Source of the DNA: Candidatus Kuenenia stuttgartensis
Lineage (GTDB): Bacteria > Planctomycetota > Planctomycetia > Isosphaerales > Isosphaeraceae
Direction: 5' to 3'
Assembly (NCBI GenBank): GCA_945865635.1
Contig: CAMBEP010000019.1
Coordinates: 17,234 to 81,233 of the forward strand
DNA: 64,000 nt
Below the pieces are notes generated by a model that was given only the letters and a program-made list of their open reading frames with translations, ran no database searches and was not told the origin of the DNA. The first letter of the stretch is position 1. The number at the start of each line of letters is the position of its first letter. A program made the translations under genes and the position numbers. Of this stretch, positions 1-9,416 are shown piece by piece.

Positions 1-2
1 CA

Positions 3-212
3 GCCGACGAGCTGCCCGAACGGATGAAGAGTTTGATGGACCGGGCCGATACGAACAAGGATGGTTTCCTGGACCGTTCGGAGCTTTCGGCCCAGGCACG
101 TCGCCAAGGTGGGCAGGGCGGTGGCCGCGGTGGTCCGGGTGGTGAAGGTCGTGAGCGTGAAGAAGGCAAGGGTGGCAGGGAGCGGCCACGTCCGCCTGCC
201 GATACCGAATGA
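3..212 (+). CDS. EF-hand domain protein, C-terminal end (5' truncated by window)
   Basis: The open frame runs in from the left edge, so the true start lies outside the window. The visible 70 residues hold one clear EF-hand loop of the form DTNKDGFLDRSE with the acidic residues at the expected calcium-coordinating positions. A low-complexity Gly/Arg/Glu/Pro-rich tail follows. Secreted EF-hand proteins with such tails are common in Planctomycetota and are presumed calcium binders, but the substrate or partner is unknown. The gene lies 91 bases upstream of the ApbE-DUF2271 gene on the same strand and could belong to the same transcription unit; this is an inference from spacing only. Confidence 0.75.
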   Translation, partial: ADELPERMKSLMDRADTNKDGFLDRSELSAQARRQGGQGGGRGGPGGEGREREEGKGGRERPRPPADTE

Positions 213-303
213 TTTGAAAAACTTCATAAATGGGGTGAGTTTGCCGATCCGCAACTCGCCCTTTTTCGGATTCCTGACACACAAGAATTGATCTTATCCA
301 GAC

Positions 304-1929
304 ATGCAAAGTGGAGCCCGTTGTTTCATGCAACCTTATCGACCCTTACTGCTTGTGGCATTGGTTCTGGCCTGCGTTGAAACGGCGATCACGATGAAAT
401 CCAAAGCGAATGGGATGCCTGAGGCTGGTCATCATCATGGCCCAACCAGGGAATATTCATTTCGCCATGAAAATGTGCTGGGAACTTCACTTGAAGTTCG
501 AATTCGGGCGACTTCTGAAGAGTCTGCCAGAGCAGCCGAACATGGTGTTTTGAATGAAATCGACCGCCAGGCGAAAATCTATAGTGGTTATGATAAAACC
601 AGCGAACTGAGTCGCTGGATGGCTGGCGAGATGCAGGACGGCCGCGTTTCCCGTGAATTTTTTGAATTGCTGGCCCGCTCGCAAGCCTGGAATGAAAAGA
701 CTGACGGTGCTTTTGACATTCGAATTGAATGCATGTCGCAGCTTTGGTCAAAAGCAGCCAAGGCTGGCCAATTACCGGCAGAACGGGAAATACAATCTGT
801 TTTGCAGAAAGTTGCATCGCCCGCCTGGCAATTGAATTATCAGGATAAAACAGCGATTCGAATCGGCACGGCACCGATCACATTCAACGCCATTGCCACA
901 GGCACAATCATCGACCAGGCCTGCCGCGTGGCCTTGGCTGATTCGCAGGCGGTTTCAGGTGTTTTGATTGATATTGGCGGTGATATGAAAGTCGTGGGCG
1001 AAATGTCGGCCCTGATCGGGGTGGCTCCGCCAAGGGGCGATTCGGAAACGGCCCGACCGATTGCCCGATTGCAACTCAAAAATCAGTCGGTGACCACCAG
1101 CGGCGACATGTTCCGTGGTTTTGACATCGCCGGCAAGCATTATTCGCATATTATTAACCCACGCACAGGCAAGCCTGTGAAGCACGTTGTCAGCTCTACG
1201 GTGATCGCCCCCAGCGCTGAAGTGGCCGACGCCCTGGCCACCGCCTTCAGTGTCATGACAATCGACCAAAGCCTGGCCCTGGCCGCCACACAGCCCGGCG
1301 TGGAGTGCATGCTCATCAGCCAGGACGGCCAACTGGTCACAAGCTCTGGTTGGGCCAAAAATGTAGCACCAGCCGGAGGAATTGCAAGTCTGCTGGCCTC
1401 AACGGCAATTTCCACAATGCTTCAGCCGGTTTTTGCACCAATGGCCGACGAAAAATCAAAACTTCTGCCACTGGAAGTGCAATTTGAAATCAGCCAGGGC
1501 GATGAATCGCGGCGCTATCGTCGGCCTTATGTGGCTGTGTGGGTGGAAGATACGGATGGACTGACTGTGCGCACACTGGTTTTGTGGCTTCAGGCCCGTG
1601 GAACCCGCTGGCACCCGGACTTGAAACGCTGGTATCGCGACGATCAGGCCCGCCGCCTCCTGGACGACACCAATTTGATTGAAACCTTCTCTCGCCCCAC
1701 ACGTGCACCCGGCAAATATAATGTGGTCTGGGATGGCAAGGACGATGCCGGCCAGCCTGTGAAGCCCGGTACATATACCATTCTGATTGAAGCCGCCCGC
1801 GAGCACGGCACCTATCAACTGATTCGCCAAGAGCTGTCGCTGGGCGATAAACCGATGGAAAAATCCGTAACGGGCAATGTTGAAATCAAATCAGCCAAAC
1901 TGATTTACGGCAGTGCCGCCGGCAAGTGA
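304..1929 (+). CDS. FAD:protein FMN transferase (ApbE) fused to a DUF2271 domain
   Basis: The N-terminus is hydrophobic and looks like a signal peptide. A second ATG at 328, preceded by GGAG, is an alternative start. Residues about 50-340 form an ApbE domain, which in characterised members moves FMN from FAD to a Thr of an exported protein. The TTSGD motif (264-268) and HIINPRTG motif (282-289) are present. The usual DLGGIAKG stretch reads FNAIATG (194-200), so the conserved Lys is Thr here. Residues about 390-530 match DUF2271, a predicted periplasmic domain. The next gene, 17 bases downstream, is a PepSY-type membrane protein. ApbE, DUF2271 and PepSY genes are known to cluster in extracytoplasmic flavin electron-transfer loci, which is the likely role. 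Confidence 0.85.
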   Translation: MQSGARCFMQPYRPLLLVALVLACVETAITMKSKANGMPEAGHHHGPTREYSFRHENVLGTSLEVRIRATSEESARAAEHGVLNEIDRQAKIYSGYDKTSELSRWMAGEMQDGRVSREFFELLARSQAWNEKTDGAFDIRIECMSQLWSKAAKAGQLPAEREIQSVLQKVASPAWQLNYQDKTAIRIGTAPITFNAIATGTIIDQACRVALADSQAVSGVLIDIGGDMKVVGEMSALIGVAPPRGDSETARPIARLQLKNQSVTTSGDMFRGFDIAGKHYSHIINPRTGKPVKHVVSSTVIAPSAEVADALATAFSVMTIDQSLALAATQPGVECMLISQDGQLVTSSGWAKNVAPAGGIASLLASTAISTMLQPVFAPMADEKSKLLPLEVQFEISQGDESRRYRRPYVAVWVEDTDGLTVRTLVLWLQARGTRWHPDLKRWYRDDQARRLLDDTNLIETFSRPTRAPGKYNVVWDGKDDAGQPVKPGTYTILIEAAREHGTYQLIRQELSLGDKPMEKSVTGNVEIKSAKLIYGSAAGK

Positions 1930-1946
1930 TTCATTGAAAAAAACGC

Positions 1947-2648
1947 ATGACCACTAAGCCGGATTCACCAGAACAGACCAAGCCCGTAGCCAAGCCAGTG
2001 GCACCCATGAGTATGACCAAACGCCTGAAGCGTCTGGCCGCTTCCTGGCTGCGGTGGCTGCATATCTATGCGTCGATGTTCGGGCTGGCTGTGACCCTGT
2101 TTTTCTCGGCAACGGGCATTACGCTCAACCATTCAGACTGGTTCGGCGAGACCCAGCTCACGGAATCGGCTGAAGGTGAATTGAAACCGGAGTGGGTCAA
2201 ATACAATAAACCTGCCGAAAACAACGGCCAAGCCGCCCCTGATGAACTTCAGGGAGTGGCCCGGCTGGAAGTGGTCGAGCACCTGCGCAGTAAAAACAGG
2301 GTGCGTGGTGCATTGGCGGAATTCAGTGGCGACGACCGCGAATGCATGGTTGCCTTCAAAGGCCCCGGCTATGCCGCCGATGCTGTGATTGACCGCGACA
2401 CAGGAAAATACAAATTGACACAAACCTCTCACGGCTTGGTGGCCGTTCTGAACGACCTGCACAAAGGCCGCGATTCAGGCCCCGGCTGGTCGCTGCTGAT
2501 TGACATTTCAGCCGCTTTGCTCTGTTTCATTTCCATCACCGGCCTGGGGCTGATTTTCTTTTTGAAAATTCGGCGCGGGCCAGGCTTAATGATTGCTGCG
2601 GCGGGCACGATTGTGACTATGGCCATTTATTACGCTTTTGTGCCATAA
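1947..2648 (+). CDS. PepSY-associated transmembrane protein
   Basis: A 233-residue membrane protein with three apparent helices: about 35-60, 177-202 and 209-231. The first helix carries the WLHIY motif (His39) and ends in a second His (His62). A His-containing stretch (HGLVAVLNDLHKG) lies just before the second helix. This pattern fits PepSY_TM proteins, in which membrane histidines are thought to bind heme. The soluble part between helices 1 and 2 holds the PepSY-like fold. It follows the ApbE-DUF2271 gene by 17 bases and is followed by a strong terminator hairpin, so the two genes are probably one operon moving electrons across the inner membrane. The heme and redox role is inferred from family and context. 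Confidence 0.8.
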   Translation: MTTKPDSPEQTKPVAKPVAPMSMTKRLKRLAASWLRWLHIYASMFGLAVTLFFSATGITLNHSDWFGETQLTESAEGELKPEWVKYNKPAENNGQAAPDELQGVARLEVVEHLRSKNRVRGALAEFSGDDRECMVAFKGPGYAADAVIDRDTGKYKLTQTSHGLVAVLNDLHKGRDSGPGWSLLIDISAALLCFISITGLGLIFFLKIRRGPGLMIAAAGTIVTMAIYYAFVP

Positions 2649-2667
2649 TGAAACAAATACCAAATCA

Positions 2668-2698
2668 AAAAAGGTACGCCAAGATGGCGTACCTTTTT
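2668..2698. terminator. Bidirectional intrinsic terminator
   Basis: A perfect 13-bp inverted repeat (2668-2680 and 2686-2698) with a 5-base loop. The arms begin with A5 and end with T5, so either transcript has a U-tract. It lies between the converging PepSY gene and the Gfo/Idh gene that ends at 2735. Confidence 0.9.
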
Positions 2699-2734
2699 GT
2701 GAAATGTCATTTTCCCTTGTATTCTGAAAAACCA

Positions 2735-4060
2735 TCAGCCCAGCGTCCACCCCTCGCGATATTTCCGCCGAATCAGCGGTTCGGTCTCAGGGGCGTTGGT
2801 GCATTTCAGGTTCTTGCTGTCCCATTCAATGCGCTTGCCCAGCCGATAGGCCACGTTGCCCAAGTGGTTTGACTCGGTCAAAAGGCCTGAATAGGAGAAC
2901 GGGCACGTGGTGGCCGAGCCCGTTTTGCAGGCCTTGAGCCACTCCGCATGGTGGCCGATGGAGTCGGGTATGCTCTTCTCAGGCCGTTTGTAATCGGCAA
3001 ATTGCATTTCCGGCAGAAGCAGGTACTTGCCATAGTCTGTGAGCAGCATGCCATTGGAGCCAATAAAGAGCACGCCGCTGTCCCACTGCGGAATCTTCTT
3101 TTCGGTCCATTCCGGCGGTTTTTCAGCGCCTTGGTGCCAGCTCATCAGCACGGGGCCGCGCTTGCCCCGGGCGGGGAATTCAAAGGTGGCGCTCATGCTG
3201 GCCGGGGCCAGTTCCGGGTGCGGGGCGGGGCCTGTGGCGCTCACGGCAGTGGGGGCGTCCAGGTCAAGGGCCCAGAAGGGCAGGTCGTTCCAGTGGCTGC
3301 CCAGGTCGCTCATGGTGCCGCCGCCGAAATCCCACCAGCGATACCACTTGGGGCCAGGAAAATAGGTGCTGTGGAAGGGCCGCCAGGGGGCGGGGCCAAT
3401 CCACAGGTCCCAGTCCAGGTTGGCGGGCGGTTCCTGAGCCTCAGTCGGTCGTTCCTGAATGCTCACAATGTCGCCATTGCGCTTGGCGTCTTCCGGGCTT
3501 TGGCGGCCCCAGGCCCGGCCCACCCACACGCGGGCGGTGGTCACCTCGCCAATGGCCCCGGCGCGGATCAGCTCCACGACGCGGCGATAATTCGACCCGG
3601 CGTGAATCTGTGTGCCCATCTGCGTGGCCACGCCCGCCTTGGCGGCGGCCTGCATCACCTGACGCGTTTCCCAAATGTTATAGGCCAACGGCTTTTCGCA
3701 ATAGACGTGCTTCTTGAGCTGAAGTGCCGGCAGAGTGGCGAAGGCGTGGGTGTGCTCAGAGCAACTCACCACCACGGCATCGATGGCGCTGGCCTTGTCG
3801 AATATCTTTCGGAAATCGGTGTATTTGGTAGCCCCAGGATGCTTTCTCGCGGCGTTCTCGAGGTTGTTGCCGTTGACATCGCACAGGGCCACGATATTTT
3901 CGCTGGAGACGTCGGCGAGGTTGCCCGCGCCGCGGCCGCCTGTGCCGACAATGGCCAGATTCAAGCGTTCGTTGGCACCGCGGGCTTTAAGGATCCCCGG
4001 AAATGCAATTGCAGAGGAAGCAGAAACACGAAGAAAATCGCGACGTGATGGTATATTCAT
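2735..4060 (-). CDS. Tat-exported Gfo/Idh/MocA family oxidoreductase
   Basis: The start at 4060 was chosen because the protein then begins with a twin-arginine signal (SRRDFLRVS, residues 5-13); the open frame itself extends further upstream. A Rossmann fold follows, with the NAD-binding GTGGRG loop at 39-44. The CEKPL motif at 121-125 supplies the Lys typical of this family. The C-terminal half is the usual alpha/beta substrate domain. Members oxidise or epimerise sugars and related polyols with NAD(P). The 441-residue length is usual for the Tat-exported planctomycete subgroup, whose substrates are mostly unknown. It lies downstream of a second, divergent paralog (4185-5510) from which it is separated by a terminator, so it probably has its own promoter. 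Confidence 0.88.
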   Translation of the reverse strand: MNIPSRRDFLRVSASSAIAFPGILKARGANERLNLAIVGTGGRGAGNLADVSSENIVALCDVNGNNLENAARKHPGATKYTDFRKIFDKASAIDAVVVSCSEHTHAFATLPALQLKKHVYCEKPLAYNIWETRQVMQAAAKAGVATQMGTQIHAGSNYRRVVELIRAGAIGEVTTARVWVGRAWGRQSPEDAKRNGDIVSIQERPTEAQEPPANLDWDLWIGPAPWRPFHSTYFPGPKWYRWWDFGGGTMSDLGSHWNDLPFWALDLDAPTAVSATGPAPHPELAPASMSATFEFPARGKRGPVLMSWHQGAEKPPEWTEKKIPQWDSGVLFIGSNGMLLTDYGKYLLLPEMQFADYKRPEKSIPDSIGHHAEWLKACKTGSATTCPFSYSGLLTESNHLGNVAYRLGKRIEWDSKNLKCTNAPETEPLIRRKYREGWTLG

Positions 4061-4136
4061 GATTGTCTGAACCTTGTTTGGCGGTTTGATTCGCAGGAAA
4101 ACGACGCAAATTGGTCCAAAAATAAAATCGGAAAAA

Positions 4137-4170
4137 TGACGAAAGACGGGGTTCAAGCCGTCCTTCGTCA
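4137..4170 (-). terminator. Intrinsic terminator after the Gfo/Idh gene 4185-5510
   Basis: A 13-bp stem with one mismatch (4137-4149 and 4158-4170). Read on the minus strand it is followed by a T-rich run. It lies directly after the stop codon of the upstream minus-strand gene. Confidence 0.75.
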
Positions 4171-4184
4171 TCATGTTTGCAAAG

Positions 4185-5510
4185 TCAGGCCGTAACTTCA
4201 AAGCCCTTGCGTTGTTCGCGGGCTTGCCAGGCATTGGCCTCTGCATCACCCACGATTTCTTGCTTGGCGGCATCCCAAGTCAGGGTGCGGCCCAGACGCA
4301 TCGCAATGTTGCCCAGGTGGCAGGTGGTCATGGCGCGGTGGTGGCTTCCAACGTCTGAAATTGGCTTGCCGCGGTCGCGCACACATTCCATGAAGTTGCC
4401 CATGTGGCCATCGAAGCGCTTGCCATTGCGCATCTTCATGAGCAGGGCTTCGCTCACGGGATTCTTGTAAAGGGCATCTACAGGCATCCCCTTGAGAATG
4501 ATTTCACCACGGCTGACAAAAATCGAGCCGGCGGAACCTTCAAAAGTGATACCGTTTTCGCCTTCGTCCACAATGTTCAGCTCCACGTTGCCGGGGCAGG
4601 TACACTTCACATGGAAGTTGGTGGCCACGTTGTAGCTGTTCTTGTCCTTGGTGTAGCCCTTTTCATAAGCCACTGGGTGAATGGCTTTGATGACTTCCAC
4701 CTTCGAAACGCCGCTGTCGTCCAGGCCCAGGGCCCACATGGCTTCGTCCACGTGGTGTGCACCCCAGTCGGTCATCTTGCCGCCGGAGTATTCGTACCAC
4801 CAGCGAAATTCATAGTGGCAGCGCTCTTTGATGTAGTCAGTCGGCATCGTTTGGCCTTGCCACATGTCCCAGTTCAGGCCCGCAGGAATGGCTTCCGTCT
4901 TGAATGGACCACCCTTTGGAGCACCACCGATGGAGCAGGTGACCTTCTTCATCTTGCCCAGCCGACCATCGCGAACCATCGCCGCTGCCAGCAGAAACAT
5001 GTTGTTGTTTTCACTACGCTGCTGGGTGCCCACCTGCACCACGCGTCCTGTTTCCTTCTGCACCTGAAGAATCTTCTTGCCTTCATCAATCGTCAGGGTC
5101 AGCGGCTTTTGGCAATACGCATCTTTGCCAGCCTTCATGGCTTCGATCAGAATCTTTGAGTGCCAGTGATCAGGAGTGCTAATCGTTACAATGTCGATAT
5201 CCTTACGATCCAATACCTTACGGTAATCCTCGTAAGCATCGGCCTTGCCCTTGCCGATCCGGTCGCTGTTTTTCGCCTTTTCGGCATGACTCTTGTCAAC
5301 GTCACAAACAGCCACAACATCGCCATAACGAGCAGCGGCTGATGAATCGCCACTGCCCATGGAGCCTACCCCGATGGAGCCTATGCGTGGGCGGCTGTTG
5401 GGGTTTTTGGTTTCGTCTGCCATGGTGCGGCCTGTGCGCAGATAAGGCAGAACCAAGCCGCTGGCGGCCGTGATGCGAATCATCTCACGGCGATTTGTAG
5501 AAATATTCAT
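4185..5510 (-). CDS. Gfo/Idh/MocA family oxidoreductase with Tat-like leader, QKP variant
   Basis: The start at 5510 gives [10 protein letters not shown], a twin-arginine-like leader; upstream sequence in frame is not conserved-looking. The NAD-binding loop GVGSMGSG lies at 47-54. The family EKP motif reads CQKP (133-136): Lys135 is kept while Glu is replaced by Gln. The motif DHWHS (114-118) and the C-terminal conserved region with [13 protein letters not shown] are typical of planctomycete members. The role is NAD-dependent oxidation or isomerisation of a sugar derivative, substrate unknown. It is encoded next to another Gfo/Idh gene, an OFA transporter and an enolase-superfamily enzyme, which suggests a common sugar-acid pathway. 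Confidence 0.87.
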   Translation of the reverse strand: MNISTNRREMIRITAASGLVLPYLRTGRTMADETKNPNSRPRIGSIGVGSMGSGDSSAAARYGDVVAVCDVDKSHAEKAKNSDRIGKGKADAYEDYRKVLDRKDIDIVTISTPDHWHSKILIEAMKAGKDAYCQKPLTLTIDEGKKILQVQKETGRVVQVGTQQRSENNNMFLLAAAMVRDGRLGKMKKVTCSIGGAPKGGPFKTEAIPAGLNWDMWQGQTMPTDYIKERCHYEFRWWYEYSGGKMTDWGAHHVDEAMWALGLDDSGVSKVEVIKAIHPVAYEKGYTKDKNSYNVATNFHVKCTCPGNVELNIVDEGENGITFEGSAGSIFVSRGEIILKGMPVDALYKNPVSEALLMKMRNGKRFDGHMGNFMECVRDRGKPISDVGSHHRAMTTCHLGNIAMRLGRTLTWDAAKQEIVGDAEANAWQAREQRKGFEVTA

Positions 5511-5808
5511 CGCTTTTTTTCTCTGGATGAGTGGATCAAGATATTGGTTTTGGGATTCATGTCGACACAAATGTGTTGGTACAATTGTGCCCATTTGAGG
5601 CTTTAACGGAGTTGCTGGACAACTCGATTACTGCCCACCGGCGGAAGCGACATCGCCCCAAATCCTCCGTTCCTTATTCGGCTGAAGCCGAGCTTGAAAA
5701 CAGATTTTTTCAGAGTGATAAATCTAGGTATAGCATGACGCGTTGGTCGGTTCGGGTCAAGTGGGTGCGATTCTGGAGAGAATCCGAAGTGCGACAATCT
5801 CCAGCCAT
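5511..5808. other. Intergenic region without a convincing gene
   Basis: Between two minus-strand genes. Several short hairpins are visible, for example 5679-5684 with 5686-5691, but no T-tract marks a terminator. Short open frames on both strands have no recognisable features. Confidence 0.5.
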
Positions 5809-7479
5809 TCATTTCAAATAATGTTTCGGATCCACCGGCCGTATCAGCAAATTGGCGACAAGCGCCAAACCAAGAAGGGCTGACATCGTAAACATTGTGG
5901 AATTGTAAAGTGTGCCCGTCGGGTCGGAGGCACCAGGCAGCAGTTCCAATAGTCGAGGAATTGTGACGGAATTTGATTTGATCAGTTCGTCAAGTTTTTC
6001 AAGAGGTGCCCCAAACTTTGCTGAAAATGCAGTTCCATCAACCTTCGACGCCAGATCATGAATCGCCGAAAGTCGTGACTTTTCTCTCAGATAGGTAATG
6101 GCAACCGGCCCCAAAACCCCTGCTGTACTCCAGGCAGTGAGAATCCGACCATGGATTCCGCCTACAAACTTCGATCCAAATAAATCCGCAATATAAGCCG
6201 GAATCGTTGCAAAACCGCCCCCATACATTGTGAAAATCAGCATCGTTGCTCCATAAAATGTATACAACCAGACAGCTTTGTGTGAAATCGCTGCCTGATG
6301 TGATAAAAACGGTATCGACATGTATAAACCCAGACCAAGCAGGAAAAACACTGTGTAAACCTGCTTTCGACCAATTTTATCAGAGACACTGGCCCAGAAA
6401 AATCGCCCTCCCATATTAAATACACTGATCATCAGGACATAAAAACTGGCGAACCGTGCCGTCACCACGTTGGGGTAAGCCGATCCAAAAATATCGGTCA
6501 TCATGGTTTTGGCCACACCCAGAACACCGATCCCAGCCGTCACGTTGAAACATAATACAACCCAGAGCAAATAAAACTGTGGTGTTTTCAAGGCTTCATT
6601 GATATCCACATCGTGTCGTGAAATCATCTTTGCACCGGATTGGTCAGGAATCCAGCCTTCTGGCTGCCAGCCATCGGCCGGAACTCGAAATGCAAAAGCT
6701 GCCGTGAGCATCACAATCGCATATAATACTCCAAGAAACAGAAATGTCTCTACCACACCGGTTGTCCCACTGTTGACGGCGTAAATCCCAGGCTTCAGAC
6801 TGGCTTGACTCTTGGCCGATTTTGAATCCAGTACAACCACTTCGATGGAGGAACCGTCCTCTGTTGTCGCAATATTTATACCTCCCTTGTTTACGATTTT
6901 AACAGCACCTTCAGTGCCAATAAATGTCGGGCTATGGGCAAAATATTTCAATAAGGCTTCGTTCAGGGGCGCTCCAATAATTGCGCCTCCACCAAACCCC
7001 ATAATCGCCATGCCTGCCGCCATGCCACGCCGGTCAGGAAACCACTTGATCAAAGTGCTTACCGGCGAAACATATCCCAAACCAAGCCCACAACCTCCAA
7101 GCACCCCATATCCCAAATACAATAGCCACAAGAGATGAAAATGAATTCCCAGAGCTGCGATCATAAACCCGCCGCCCCAACACAGAGAGGCCGTCGAGCC
7201 AACCATGCGCGGGCCAGCCTTTTCTACCCAACGACCCGCAAATGCGGCAGCCAGACCAAGAAATACAATCGCCACCGTGAAAATCCAGATCACCTGACTA
7301 AGCGACCAGTCGTCTGGCGAACTGGCAACAACTCCCCTGACTCGTGTCAGGGGAGTATTGAAAATGCTCCAGGCATATACGGATCCAATACAGGAATGGA
7401 TGGCAACCGAGGCTGGTGGAATCAGCCAGCGATTGAAGCCGGGCTTTGCGACGATTCGGCTGCGCTGGAGCAATTGCAT
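5809..7479 (-). CDS. OFA-type major facilitator superfamily transporter
   Basis: A 556-residue polytopic membrane protein with about 12 predicted helices. The N-terminal IHSCIGSVYAWSIF stretch and the helix GCGLGLGYVSPVSTLIKWFPDRRG are characteristic of the oxalate/formate antiporter (OFA) group of the major facilitator superfamily. It is longer than the usual 400-430 residues: a soluble segment of about 55 residues (near 190-245) interrupts the two six-helix halves and contains beta-strand-like stretches. Members move small carboxylates across the inner membrane. The gene lies 39 bases downstream of the enolase-superfamily gene on the same strand, so the two are probably cotranscribed and the transporter likely imports or exports that enzyme's substrate. 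This is inferred. Confidence 0.88.
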   Translation of the reverse strand: MQLLQRSRIVAKPGFNRWLIPPASVAIHSCIGSVYAWSIFNTPLTRVRGVVASSPDDWSLSQVIWIFTVAIVFLGLAAAFAGRWVEKAGPRMVGSTASLCWGGGFMIAALGIHFHLLWLLYLGYGVLGGCGLGLGYVSPVSTLIKWFPDRRGMAAGMAIMGFGGGAIIGAPLNEALLKYFAHSPTFIGTEGAVKIVNKGGINIATTEDGSSIEVVVLDSKSAKSQASLKPGIYAVNSGTTGVVETFLFLGVLYAIVMLTAAFAFRVPADGWQPEGWIPDQSGAKMISRHDVDINEALKTPQFYLLWVVLCFNVTAGIGVLGVAKTMMTDIFGSAYPNVVTARFASFYVLMISVFNMGGRFFWASVSDKIGRKQVYTVFFLLGLGLYMSIPFLSHQAAISHKAVWLYTFYGATMLIFTMYGGGFATIPAYIADLFGSKFVGGIHGRILTAWSTAGVLGPVAITYLREKSRLSAIHDLASKVDGTAFSAKFGAPLEKLDELIKSNSVTIPRLLELLPGASDPTGTLYNSTMFTMSALLGLALVANLLIRPVDPKHYLK

Positions 7480-7518
7480 GGTGATGCATTCAATTCTGGC
7501 ATGTGGAATATGGAATTT

Positions 7519-8934
7519 TTAGGATTTACGCGTCACAGGCCCTGACTGGGCTTCTTCCCAAAGCTGTTTCCATCCGGCCGATCCATCATTTGGCACGATT
7601 TCCGTACGTACCCCGCGCTTGAAGTAAGGGTACAAACCTTTTTGGCCTGCGGTCAGCATGAAATTGATCTGTCCATCATTTGCAGTATAAATCACAGTGC
7701 CATCGGACCACGATGATTTTATCAATCGTGCTGGATCAGGCCGATTGGCAGGCCGCTCAATGGTGTATTTCTTGAGCGCCTCCCGGTCCAGCTCATATCC
7801 CAGCCCAGGCAAATCTTTCACCTCGGTCTTGCCTTGTTTCACGACCAGTGTCTGCTTTAATAAGTCGTGCTCATAAAGCTGATGGCAGTTGACGGCCGGC
7901 CATTTGGCATTTTTAAGCACAGCACCCACTTGGGCGCTCCAGGCCGCTGTGATGCCTGTCCCCACAATCTGCAGCCAAAATGGTCGATTGGTTTCTTCAG
8001 CCTCATGGCCCTGTTTCATCAGTCGAGTGGCTCCACCGCCAACGACAAATCCATCGCAACAGCCAGTCTTTACGACCACTTCAGGCGATGGTATGCCATA
8101 ATGCATGGCAATCTTGACCCGCGTTGCCTTGCTGATTTCAACATTCCCGGCTGCATCTTCTTGCGGAATCGGTGTCTCAAAAATATCCATCTGTGGATAT
8201 TTAGCCAGCTCCTTGACAATCGGAATCCCTTTCTCAGCAGTCAAAAGCGTGTCATTAAAATCAAAATTCACCTTGAAACTTTCTGGCATGGCCTTGGCAA
8301 TGGTTTCCACTTGGGCATAAACGTCCATCCATGGCCGACCCTTGGTTTTGAACGACGTATAACCCGCCTTTACGGCGTCCTGGCACTCTGTCAGCCAATC
8401 GTCGGAGTTCATCTCGATCGCCCACCATGAAAGTGGTGTGATCCGGTTCACTTTCTGACCCAAAAGGGCATGCACAGGCACACCGGCCTGCTTCGCTACG
8501 GCATCGAAAAATGCAATCTGTAAACCGGGACCAAACGAGTCGTCCCACATGATGGTTGCGGCATTGCAACCCTTGGCACGCGCAATATCTTCGTCGGTTG
8601 TGAAGCCCCACGAGTAATACATGGACCCCTCACCAAGACCCACCACACCCGACTTCAAATGCACTTCAAATATTTCAAAATATTCCCAATGTGGCAATTC
8701 CCGGGCCATGTTTCTGGCAGCCACCGGACGAAACGGAATCCTTACACTTGTTCGAACAATCTTCTCGACAGTCAGTGGATTGTTTTCGATCAGAGCATCG
8801 GCAGCAAGCACGTCGTCTGAAAAGTATCGCCCTAATATGGCCATGCCACCAACCCCACCTGCATGCCTGAAAACCTCACGCCGGGAATGACTCTTCAGAT
8901 CCGATGTTCTGTAATCTGTTAGATCCGTTATCAT
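7519..8934 (-). CDS. Mandelate racemase/muconate lactonizing enzyme family protein with Tat-like leader
   Basis: An ATG at 8934 with an upstream GAGGA was preferred over a TTG six bases further out. The leader contains SRREVFRHAGG, a twin-arginine-like motif. The enolase-superfamily barrel shows a KTK pair (Lys196, Lys198), a metal-binding Asp in NFDFND (Asp226) and a Glu in FETPIP (Glu253). The third carboxylate expected about 25 residues later is not obvious; the local sequence is IAMHYG, with His278 at that place. Family members abstract a proton alpha to a carboxylate, typically dehydrating sugar acids. The gene heads a likely operon with the OFA transporter. Activity on sugar acids is inferred, and the missing ligand makes the chemistry uncertain. 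Confidence 0.85.
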   Translation of the reverse strand: MITDLTDYRTSDLKSHSRREVFRHAGGVGGMAILGRYFSDDVLAADALIENNPLTVEKIVRTSVRIPFRPVAARNMARELPHWEYFEIFEVHLKSGVVGLGEGSMYYSWGFTTDEDIARAKGCNAATIMWDDSFGPGLQIAFFDAVAKQAGVPVHALLGQKVNRITPLSWWAIEMNSDDWLTECQDAVKAGYTSFKTKGRPWMDVYAQVETIAKAMPESFKVNFDFNDTLLTAEKGIPIVKELAKYPQMDIFETPIPQEDAAGNVEISKATRVKIAMHYGIPSPEVVVKTGCCDGFVVGGGATRLMKQGHEAEETNRPFWLQIVGTGITAAWSAQVGAVLKNAKWPAVNCHQLYEHDLLKQTLVVKQGKTEVKDLPGLGYELDREALKKYTIERPANRPDPARLIKSSWSDGTVIYTANDGQINFMLTAGQKGLYPYFKRGVRTEIVPNDGSAGWKQLWEEAQSGPVTRKS

Positions 8935-9088
8935 TTTCAATGGTCCTCGAAAGTATCAGAAGGGCTGCTTGAAGAGGAGCTCGGTTCAAAGGCATGGTCA
9001 AGAACTCGTTTGACTTACTCATTCATGAATTCTGCCAGTCGCTATCGGAATATAGCCTATTTTGATCGAGATCAGAAATCAAATGAAA

Positions 9089-9094
9089 AGTTCA
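9089..9094. repeat. Left target-site duplication of the palindromic element
   Basis: AGTTCA directly abuts the left terminal inverted repeat. The same six bases occur at 9411-9416 next to the right terminal repeat. Confidence 0.65.
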
Positions 9095-9410
9095 TGGCTC
9101 ATACCGGATTTCGGGGTGGTCCTTGAAATGCTTTTTTATTGGCTTTAAGCACCAACGGTGTGGCCCATACCAGCCAAGGCCAGCGGCCTTGGTCTTGAGG
9201 ACGAAAAAGTAGAAGCCCTACCTGATTCCTCCCACCGCTCGGCCCCAGGACCAAAAGGTCCTGGGGCCGAGCCGTGGGAGGATGGTAATTGTTTACCTCT
9301 TATTGGCTTACGAGTACCTTGGGCGTTGCCCAAGGCTGATATGGGTCGGGCCTTTGGCCCTAAAACCAGATCACATTCAATACCATCACCCCGGAATCCG
9401 GCATAAGCCA
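9095..9410. mobile_element. MITE-like palindromic element with seven hairpins
   Basis: The intergenic space 8935-9559 holds a 316-bp element. Its ends are 26-bp inverted repeats (9095-9120 and 9385-9410, 22 of 26 matching, outer bases TGG...CCA) flanked by a 6-bp direct repeat. Inside, hairpins are placed almost symmetrically about position 9254.5: 9149-9161, 9174-9192, 9209-9221, a central 25-bp stem with one mismatch and a 4-base loop (9228-9252 with 9257-9281), then 9284-9297, 9317-9335 and 9348-9360. Paired hairpins on the two sides keep their shape although their bases differ. No transposase is encoded, so movement would need help from elsewhere. I do not recognise the family. Mismatches in the outer and first stems favour folding of the plus-strand RNA through G-U pairs. 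Confidence 0.7.
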
Positions 9411-9416
9411 AGTTCA
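9411..9416. repeat. Right target-site duplication of the palindromic element
   Basis: AGTTCA, identical to 9089-9094, immediately follows the right terminal inverted repeat. Confidence 0.65.

Noticed and set aside
2948..4048. 366-codon plus-strand frame
   Set aside because: Antisense shadow of the Gfo/Idh gene 2735-4060; His/Gly/Ala-rich with no motif.
5531..5821. 96-codon plus-strand frame between two minus-strand genes
   Set aside because: No ribosome-binding site or recognisable sequence, and its end overlaps the transporter gene.
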